NCBI GenBank assembly: GCA_946402335.1
Contig: CAMIWE010000021.1
Location: 1 to 32,094 of the forward strand
Reading direction: 5' to 3'
Length of the DNA: 32,094 nt
Source of the DNA: an uncultured Lachnoclostridium sp.
GTDB lineage: Bacteria > Bacillota > Clostridia > Lachnospirales > Lachnospiraceae
Below are positions 26,489 through 32,094 of the stretch, piece by piece. A model generated the notes under the pieces. That model had not been told where the DNA came from. It searched no databases and saw nothing but the letters and a program-made list of their open reading frames with translations. Numbering within the stretch: position 1 is the stretch's first letter; each line of letters starts with the position of its first letter. The translations under genes were made by a program, and so were the position numbers.

Positions 26489-28084
26489 TTATCTTGTAAA
26501 CTTACTTAAGAACAGCCATGCATGCTCGCAGGTATGCACTCTGCACTCGTGCCCCTGTCCGCTGATACTGCCGAGCGCCGTGCGGCATACGCCGTCGGTG
26601 CTGTCGAAGTATTCAACAGTCAGAACGCTTCCGCGGGACGGATCGTCGAACTTATCGGTACGGTCTCCGTTAACACCCCAGATCTTATTCTCCCAGGCAT
26701 CCTGATTTTCAAAAGTTACAGAATAAGGCTTCTTCACGCGGTTTACTTCGAACAGATACCGGATGCGGTCCCAGCACTTGTGGGCCTGGAACGGAAGTTC
26801 CGGAAGCGGCGTAATCTCTCCGCCCGCGTAGAATACGGGTACCGGAACGTTTTTGTTGATCTCGCACGGAGCCTTCTGACCGTACGAGTTATCTCCCACC
26901 TCAAATGTTGCATCCATCGGAGCGAGACCGGCAAATGTGTCCGGATACTCCTGATAGAGATCCCAGGACTTACAACCGCCCATGGAGAAGCCGCTCGCAT
27001 AAATCCGATGCTCGTCAACCGGGTATTTCGCTTTAAGGCGTCCGATCAGTTCGATCATTTCGGTCGCCGTGCTGTTCAGATGGTTTTCAATCGCGATCAA
27101 AAGGAAATTATGCTTGTGCGCAACCGAATACCAGCCCGACACATTCGAAATATACATGGCCGAATCTCCGCCGCCGTGAAAGGCTATCAGCATCGGAACC
27201 GGCCCATTGTCGAAAAGGCCTTTGTTGTAGTAAGCAAGATACCCGACTTTGTGCGTAGCGGTTCCTTTATCATCACCCATATTGTCGGCGGATGTCTTAA
27301 GTACTTCGACGCAATCCTCACGAACCATCCCCAAAGCATTCAGGTCGGGCTCATTCTCAAGGTTTCCGCACCAGCGACGGTATTTGATCAGGAAATCCGC
27401 AAAATCCTTCTCATAGTCGGCTTCCGCCTTCACCAAAACGTTATTGCAGCCTTTCTGAAGGGCAATATTCACTGCACTATTGTTTCCGACGGAAATAACC
27501 GGAATGTCGTTTCTCTGTACCACAGGCACAGCGCTTAAATTGCTAAGCACGCAGGCCGCAGGAGTGATTTCTCCGGGGCCCCAGAGGAATTCGCCGTTCA
27601 CGGTCTGCAAAAGGTATTTTGCAATATAATCTGCCGAAGCGCCGTATCCGTAAACATAGGTCCGGAATATCGCTCCGCGAATAAAGAAACCGGCCCATTC
27701 TCCGGTGAAACGGTTACGCATCGTAACGCATCCGTTTTTATAATACTGGTGAATCTTCGAATTCGCGATCAATTCCTGAAACAGGGTTACATCCGCACCG
27801 CTCCATCCGTCCTTTGCCGTCGGATAAACAAAAACCACGCTCGAATCATATCCTGCGGCAATCTTTGCAAGGCCGGTCTTTTCGGCAAATGCAACCGCTT
27901 CCTCCGCACTCTGCTCCTTCTCCTCAAAAACAAGCAGATACGGTGCTCCGAAACCGTAATTTAACACGTCTCCGTTAAGGTTGTTGTCCGGTACGTATAC
28001 TTTTACGCGGAAAGTATCATACGCGGCGCTCCAGAAACATCCGTTTCCCTTACGGATGACTTCCGGCATCTTACTCATCGTCAT
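26489..28084 (-). CDS. Alpha/beta-hydrolase esterase (PHB depolymerase/LpqC-like) with an extra N-terminal hydrolase-like half
   Basis: A 531-residue protein without a signal peptide. The C-terminal half (about 275-531) is an esterase of the PHB-depolymerase/LpqC type: oxyanion text LIAFHGGGDSAMY (299-311), nucleophile elbow GFSMGG with S367, and a C-terminal GHECRVHTCEHAW region that can supply the catalytic histidine. The N-terminal half also shows alternating strands and helices with YGYGASADY near residue 145, which looks like a second, possibly degenerate hydrolase domain. GAGGAGG lies 8 bases before the ATG at 28084. It converges on the activase gene over a shared terminator. Substrate is unknown; the lack of a secretion signal argues against extracellular polymer breakdown. 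Confidence 0.8.
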   Translation of the reverse strand: MTMSKMPEVIRKGNGCFWSAAYDTFRVKVYVPDNNLNGDVLNYGFGAPYLLVFEEKEQSAEEAVAFAEKTGLAKIAAGYDSSVVFVYPTAKDGWSGADVTLFQELIANSKIHQYYKNGCVTMRNRFTGEWAGFFIRGAIFRTYVYGYGASADYIAKYLLQTVNGEFLWGPGEITPAACVLSNLSAVPVVQRNDIPVISVGNNSAVNIALQKGCNNVLVKAEADYEKDFADFLIKYRRWCGNLENEPDLNALGMVREDCVEVLKTSADNMGDDKGTATHKVGYLAYYNKGLFDNGPVPMLIAFHGGGDSAMYISNVSGWYSVAHKHNFLLIAIENHLNSTATEMIELIGRLKAKYPVDEHRIYASGFSMGGCKSWDLYQEYPDTFAGLAPMDATFEVGDNSYGQKAPCEINKNVPVPVFYAGGEITPLPELPFQAHKCWDRIRYLFEVNRVKKPYSVTFENQDAWENKIWGVNGDRTDKFDDPSRGSVLTVEYFDSTDGVCRTALGSISGQGHECRVHTCEHAWLFLSKFTR

Positions 28085-28187
28085 AGTTTTTTCCTCCTCA
28101 TAATACTGCTTTTATCAAACACCCCTCGCGGGTATTTTTCTAAAAATGCTTCATTGCACCTGCAGAAACAGAATACCCCATGAATAT

Positions 28188-29129
28188 CTACACTGCGACG
28201 AAAATACTATATAAATACAAAATCACCGGAATCGTCACGATACTGAACAATGTACAAAGTCCGAATATATGCGAAGCCGTCTGCACGTCACGATTAAACT
28301 TCTTAGCGAAAAGGATCGTATTGGTTGCCGTCGGGCATGCCGTAACGATCATAATATACTGTTTGATCTCATAGGATGCCGGCAAATACCGGAATACCAG
28401 TATCAAAATGATAGGAAACAAAATGAGTCTCAGAAATACGATGTAATAATTCCGAAGTCTGCGGAAACTTTTCAGAATATCGACTTTGGCGATCAGCATG
28501 CCCGCTACGATCATCGCAAGCGGCGTATTCATATCGGCAAGATAAGAACAGGTCTTCGTAAACGGCGAAGGAAAATGAATCCGCGCAAAATAACAGATCA
28601 GTCCGACAAATACGCTGATGACCGTAGGATTGGCGAACAGCTTCAAAACCGTCTTGGGCGTAAACTTCATGCCATTTGCCCGCTGTAAGATTGCTACGCC
28701 GAAGGTCCAGACGGCAAGCTGGAACATCATCAGATAGGTATTGCTGAAGAAGACGCCCGCGGTGCCTGCAACCGAGACCACAAGCGGAATCCCCATAAAG
28801 CCGTTATTCGGAAAGCATGCAGCAAACTGCTCTACATCGCCGTACTCCGGCTTGCTCTTGATTCTTGCAAGAAACGAAACGACGACACCCAGGAACATCG
28901 CAAGAGCCGCCACCCCGAGGGCAACCAGCAGGTTCTTCGCATCCGTTGCGGAATAAGGCTGCTGATAGGTCTTAAGAATCAGTGCCGGCGTAACAATATA
29001 CAACAGCACCGTCGTCATGTCGTCGGCCGTCTTCTCCTGTACAACCTTAAAATGATACAGACAGAAGCCGATCAGCATGATCAAAAACATGATAAACACC
29101 TGATTGGCAAGTGTAAGCGCTACATCCAT
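28188..29129 (-). CDS. AEC-family (auxin efflux carrier-like) transporter
   Basis: An integral membrane carrier of 313 residues with about ten hydrophobic segments in two similar halves. Recognisable family features are the N-terminal FIMFLIMLIGFCLYHF, the TPALILKTY segment after the second helix, the central CFPNNGFMGIPLV motif and the C-terminal TACPTATNTILFAKKFN. AEC members move small carboxylates such as malate or malonate, and some export other organic acids; the substrate cannot be read here. AAGGAG lies 11 bases before the ATG at 29129. It is 18 bases after the metallophosphatase-like gene, so it may share that transcript. The 103-base gap to the esterase shows only a weak 4-base stem. 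Confidence 0.9.
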   Translation of the reverse strand: MDVALTLANQVFIMFLIMLIGFCLYHFKVVQEKTADDMTTVLLYIVTPALILKTYQQPYSATDAKNLLVALGVAALAMFLGVVVSFLARIKSKPEYGDVEQFAACFPNNGFMGIPLVVSVAGTAGVFFSNTYLMMFQLAVWTFGVAILQRANGMKFTPKTVLKLFANPTVISVFVGLICYFARIHFPSPFTKTCSYLADMNTPLAMIVAGMLIAKVDILKSFRRLRNYYIVFLRLILFPIILILVFRYLPASYEIKQYIMIVTACPTATNTILFAKKFNRDVQTASHIFGLCTLFSIVTIPVILYLYSIFVAV

Positions 29130-29147
29130 TTCGGATTAATCTCCTTT

Positions 29148-30248
29148 TCAGCCGGCCGAAGTGCCGGTCATATCCATCATTCCGTAATACCAGCCCGTAA
29201 TTCCGTCTTTTTTGATCAGATACCCGCGGCTTGTGGCGGCAATGACGGAAACCATATCCCCCATCGTTACCGCAATCTGATAATCGGTAATATCGTCCGA
29301 ATACCGGACACCGTCCTTTTCCGTAAGAAAGGAGGTCGGGATCCAGAAATTCCGGTCCGTTTTATCCTGCTTGCAATAAGTAAAATCGTTGACAACACTT
29401 AGCGGGATTACAACATTGTCAGGCGAACAGATCGTATGGCTGAATTCTCCCGACGGCTGGCTGTTACGCACAATTCCTTTCGGAAGGGAATCCTCATAGA
29501 CGACCTCACAGTTCTTTAAATCACCGTTTCGCACGATCAATGCATTCAGCTGTCCGTCACGCTTTTGCGAGATTCCGCCGTTCATACAGATGATGCGTCT
29601 CTGGTGGTTAAACAGCGGATTGGCATCTCTTTGCGTACGGTCATATAACATTACGGGCCAGTGCCCGACGATGACGTATTTGTCAAAAGAAAAGCCTTTA
29701 TCTAAGAACGCGTCTGCCCGGATTACCTCGGTCGGATTCATATTTTCCGGCTTTCCGGGATAAATCTGCGCATGCGCCATAAGAAACGAATCCGTTTCGA
29801 TAATATGCGGCAGGGCGCAGACAAATGCGATTTCTCTTTCGTACAATACCCGTAACGACTGCTTTACGAAGAACATATTCGTATCCGGCCTAAGCGTAAT
29901 GTCGCTGTTTTTGCACATATCGTAAATGAGTCCGCTTTTCCGTGAAAGGACATACCGAAGCAGTTCGTCATTCCGGTCGTTTCGAAGCAGTTCCTTACAT
30001 ATAACGTCACGGTTTCCGAGAACCGTATAAACTGGATTGGAGTTGGCCAGTTCCATGACATGACGAAGCGTACGAAGACTGTCCGGTCCCTCCTCGACAA
30101 GATTGCCGAGAATGAACAGCGTATCCTTCTTCGTATAACCGATTTTGGCAAGCAGACGGGTAAATGCTTCATCGTTGCCGTTCAGATCGGCGATGATGAT
30201 CGTTCTGCTTCCCGGTTCGATTACCGGCCGTAAAACCGAAACTGCCAT
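29148..30248 (-). CDS. Calcineurin-like metallophosphatase homologue with substituted metal ligands and C-terminal SH3-like segment
   Basis: A 366-residue protein. The overall motif order follows PPP-type phosphatases, but the metal ligands are altered: the first motif is IIADLNGN (D21 kept, His replaced by N23), the second is ILGNLVEEGPDS (bridging Asp replaced by N49), and the third is LGNRD (N79 kept, catalytic His replaced by R80). H159 in MAHAQ and H196 in VGHWPV remain. Such a protein may bind a ligand without hydrolysing it, or use different metals. From about residue 328 the sequence GDMVSVIAATSRGYLI followed by GITGWYYG resembles a bacterial SH3-like repeat. CGGAGG lies 6 bases before the ATG at 30248. 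It is 11 bases after the sortase gene and upstream of the AEC transporter gene. Confidence 0.72.
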   Translation of the reverse strand: MAVSVLRPVIEPGSRTIIIADLNGNDEAFTRLLAKIGYTKKDTLFILGNLVEEGPDSLRTLRHVMELANSNPVYTVLGNRDVICKELLRNDRNDELLRYVLSRKSGLIYDMCKNSDITLRPDTNMFFVKQSLRVLYEREIAFVCALPHIIETDSFLMAHAQIYPGKPENMNPTEVIRADAFLDKGFSFDKYVIVGHWPVMLYDRTQRDANPLFNHQRRIICMNGGISQKRDGQLNALIVRNGDLKNCEVVYEDSLPKGIVRNSQPSGEFSHTICSPDNVVIPLSVVNDFTYCKQDKTDRNFWIPTSFLTEKDGVRYSDDITDYQIAVTMGDMVSVIAATSRGYLIKKDGITGWYYGMMDMTGTSAG

Positions 30249-30259
30249 ACTGTCCTCCG

Positions 30260-31210
30260 TTAAGAAATCCGCCTGCAGACAACAACCAGGCGCTTGTCTT
30301 TATCATAATGGTCGCAGGTGGATAAGGAAAGAAGCTCATCGCCCCACGACGCTTCCATACCGCTTTGATAAACCGCGATTGCCTTCATCTCACGCAGATA
30401 TGCATTGAACTGTTCTTCCGAAAGCACCCCGCCGTATCGGTAATAACGAAATCCCGCTTCGTTCTCAGCCCGAAGTTCATAACGGCATACATACAATACC
30501 TGATATACTCCCGTACTTACCGGCGTGTTAAAATATACAAGCGGATGCTCCGATGCGTATTCCGCCTTCGTATAGTTGCGAAGCGTCCCGAACCCCGTTC
30601 CGTCCTTCATATCATGCGCATAGATGATATAATTGCGGCTCAGGCCGATCTGCGTCGCGCCGTCCAGAAACGGAAGCCCCCGATAATCATACTTTTTATC
30701 AAAATTGCGGTTCAGATAGTAATCATACTGCGAAGGCGTGAACATGACCGGATAGGCAAGCGCCGTACCGGGGATCTCCAGATACCCGATACAGTCCCGG
30801 TTCTTTTCAAAAAGGACCGAATACTGCTCTTTCCAAAGATCCGGTATCTCCTCCGAAAAGGCCGAAACATAGGGAATCAGATCATATTCCGTCTCGTCCG
30901 GAAAGACCATCCTGTCATGATTTACATAAAGCTGTTCCTCTGCCGATGCATCCGTTACGATACCGCCGCCGATGGCTTCACTGAGTTTGCGAATTTCCTT
31001 TTTGTACCGATAGCCGGAAGTATAATACCATATCCGCTCTGTGGCACACAGAAGGCAAATCCCAAGAAAAATAATTCGTAACACGACGAAAAAGCAGTCG
31101 TGTTTCCTTCGATCTGCTTTCGTATCCTTCTCCGGTTTCTCCTGCCCCGCAAGCAGCCGGGCATACAAAGTGATTATTCCTACTCTCTCCGAATAATCCT
31201 TTTGATTCAT
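30260..31210 (-). CDS. Class B sortase
   Basis: Membrane-anchored transpeptidase that links surface proteins to the cell wall or to each other. From the ATG at 31210 it has 316 residues: a charged cytoplasmic start, one membrane helix (about 39-56), then the extracellular catalytic domain. The catalytic triad is visible as H199 (IIYAHDM), C299 (LSLSTCDH) and R307 (KDKRLVVVC), the SrtB arrangement. An in-frame extension to 31387 is open but would cross the leader, so I prefer 31210, where GGGG lies 7 bases upstream. No protein with an obvious sorting signal is in the window. The subclass (haem-related SrtB or another) cannot be decided. Confidence 0.92.
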   Translation of the reverse strand: MNQKDYSERVGIITLYARLLAGQEKPEKDTKADRRKHDCFFVVLRIIFLGICLLCATERIWYYTSGYRYKKEIRKLSEAIGGGIVTDASAEEQLYVNHDRMVFPDETEYDLIPYVSAFSEEIPDLWKEQYSVLFEKNRDCIGYLEIPGTALAYPVMFTPSQYDYYLNRNFDKKYDYRGLPFLDGATQIGLSRNYIIYAHDMKDGTGFGTLRNYTKAEYASEHPLVYFNTPVSTGVYQVLYVCRYELRAENEAGFRYYRYGGVLSEEQFNAYLREMKAIAVYQSGMEASWGDELLSLSTCDHYDKDKRLVVVCRRIS

Positions 31211-31231
31211 ACAGTAACCCCACGCAAATGT

Positions 31232-31254
31232 CCGTTCGGAGCATTTTCCGACGG
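31232..31254 (-). other. Hairpin in the sortase leader
   Basis: TCGGA (31236-31240) pairs with TCCGA (31247-31251), extended by CCG (31232-31234) and CGG (31252-31254) across one bulged base. It lies about 22 bases before the sortase start, within a 196-base intergenic region that otherwise shows only the promoter of the divergent gene. No clear sortase promoter was recognised. Confidence 0.35.
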
Positions 31255-31353
31255 CATAAACCCATATTACCACACATTCCTGTGAAATTCCACTTATTAT
31301 CTTATCGAAAAGGGTAAAAAAACGGTAATATTCATATGGTATTTTTCGTAACA

Positions 31354-31365
31354 ATATGCTAAAAT
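31354..31365 (+). promoter_or_regulatory. Extended -10 promoter for the NifU-like gene
   Basis: TATGCTAAAAT ends at 31365: a TAAAAT -10 box with TG one base upstream, the extended -10 pattern. No good -35 hexamer lies at the usual distance. The start codon is 41 bases further on. Confidence 0.5.
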
Positions 31366-31406
31366 ATGAGACGAAATTTTTATGCAACGAAAGGAGTTCT
31401 ATTCGT

Positions 31407-32094
31407 ATGATTTATACTCAGGAAGTTGAAAAGATGTGCACGGTAGCGCAGGGTGTTCATCACGGCTGTGCTCCTATCCCTGAAGAAGCAAAATGGATTC
31501 AGGCGAAGGAAGTAAAAGACATCTCCGGCTTTACCCACGGCGTAGGCTGGTGTGCTCCTCAGCAGGGCGCTTGCAAGCTGTCTCTTAACATTAAGGAAGG
31601 TATCATCCAGGAAGCTTTGGTTGAGACGATCGGCTGCTCCGGTATGACCCATTCCGCTGCTATGGCATCCGAAATTCTGCCCGGTCTTACCGTTTTGGAA
31701 GCTCTGAACACCGACCTTGTATGCGATGCAATCAACACCGCTATGAGAGAATTGTTCCTTCAGATCGTTTACGGACGTTCCCAGAGTGCTTTCTCCGAGG
31801 ATGGTTTGCCGGTAGGCGCAGGTCTTGAGGATCTCGGTAAAGGTCTCCGCTCTCAGGTTGGTACGATGTACGGTACCCTCAAGAAGGGTCCTCGTTACCT
31901 TGAGATGGCTGAAGGTTATGTTACCGGTCTTGCTCTTGATGCAAACAACGAGATCATCGGTTACAAGTTCGTTTCTCTTGGAAAGATGACCGATTTCATC
32001 AAGAAGGGTGACGATCCGAATACCGCTTACGAGAAGGCTTGCGGTCAGTACGGCCGTGTTGCCGATGCGGTTAAGATCATCGATCCCAGAACCG
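31407..32094 (+). CDS. NifU-like iron-sulfur cluster scaffold protein (partial, C-terminus cut)
   Basis: The frame runs from ATG at 31407 to the window end, 229 codons plus one base. The sequence begins MIYTQEVEKMCTVAQG and has conserved cysteines at C49 and C56 (GWCAPQQGAC), C77 (IGCSGMTH) and C106 (LVCDAIN). I recognise it as the protein usually annotated as an iron-sulfur assembly scaffold in Lachnospiraceae; the link to true NifU/IscU is from family annotation, not from biochemistry that I know of. AAAGGAG lies 10 bases before the ATG. Codon use is strongly biased (AAG, GGT, GCT, CTT, GTT), as in argG, which suggests high expression. Its missing end may be short, since relatives are near 235 residues. 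Confidence 0.8.
   Translation, partial: MIYTQEVEKMCTVAQGVHHGCAPIPEEAKWIQAKEVKDISGFTHGVGWCAPQQGACKLSLNIKEGIIQEALVETIGCSGMTHSAAMASEILPGLTVLEALNTDLVCDAINTAMRELFLQIVYGRSQSAFSEDGLPVGAGLEDLGKGLRSQVGTMYGTLKKGPRYLEMAEGYVTGLALDANNEIIGYKFVSLGKMTDFIKKGDDPNTAYEKACGQYGRVADAVKIIDPRT

Noticed and set aside
26522..27538. A 338-codon plus-strand frame inside the esterase gene
   Set aside because: Antisense shadow of a clear esterase with catalytic motifs; no recognisable protein sequence.
28115..28145. Possible terminator between the AEC transporter and the esterase gene (ACCC/GGGT stem with nearby TTTTT)
   Set aside because: The stem is only four base pairs and the T-run is on the plus strand, where no gene ends nearby.
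1..32094. Search by eye for CRISPR arrays, tRNA genes, insertion sequences, integrases and toxin-antitoxin pairs
   Set aside because: No regularly spaced repeats, tRNA-like folds, transposase or integrase motifs were seen; nearly all sequence is occupied by housekeeping and metabolic genes.

Overview
This is chromosomal DNA from a low-to-mid GC Firmicute, most likely an anaerobic member of Clostridia close to Lachnospiraceae. The reasons are a ferredoxin-dependent indolepyruvate oxidoreductase, a PyrK-type dihydroorotate dehydrogenase, a class B sortase, a very large 2-hydroxyacyl-CoA dehydratase/activase protein, strong AGGAGG-type ribosome binding sites, and a NifU-like protein of a type familiar from that family. 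I recognised the genes from their sequence; no database search was run. Both ends cut a gene (holA on the left, a NifU-like gene on the right). I see no tRNA, rRNA, CRISPR array, insertion sequence, prophage or attachment site.

Layout. Positions 1-4721 (minus) hold comEA-comEC, then pssA-holA behind a near-consensus promoter. Positions 4796-8355 (minus) hold an arginine operon argJ-argB-argD ending in a clear terminator. Next come maf (minus) and argG (plus, own promoter and terminator), transcribed divergently. Positions 10543-16421 (minus) start with iorA-iorB, then a small membrane protein, a PHP-domain phosphoesterase and a putative RNA methyltransferase, then a terminator and nfo (endonuclease IV). 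argH (plus) is divergent from iorA and is followed by a LytTR-only regulator. Positions 18564-22030 (minus) form a pyrK-pyrD-pyrE-queA operon. Divergent from it is a 1412-residue BadF/BcrA-type activase fused to dehydratase-like domains. The right end (minus) has a two-part alpha/beta-hydrolase esterase, an AEC transporter, a metallophosphatase-like protein lacking key metal ligands, and a sortase B. The plus-strand NifU-like gene is divergent from the sortase.

How the genes work together. argJ, argB, argD, argG and argH cover most of the glutamate-to-arginine route; argC and the ornithine carbamoyltransferase gene are not in the window. The argJ and argG promoters carry the same ATGAAT half-site one base downstream of the -10 box, which suggests common ArgR/AhrC repression. 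pyrK, pyrD and pyrE make orotate and convert it to OMP. IorAB oxidises aryl pyruvates with ferredoxin, consistent with anaerobic amino-acid metabolism. ComEA and ComEC are DNA-uptake proteins.

The parts I find least explained are the ligand-depleted metallophosphatase with a C-terminal SH3-like segment, the giant activase with no obvious partner, the HEAT/methyltransferase protein coupled to a PHP protein downstream of iorAB, the receiver-less LytTR gene, and the repeated use of TTGCAT as a -35 element in five promoters. I did not find a convincing multi-gene new defence or mobile system. No gene-free stretch exceeds 300 bases; the longest (215 bases between maf and argG, 214 between comEC and pssA, 196 between the sortase and the NifU-like gene) hold promoters and leader structures that are listed.
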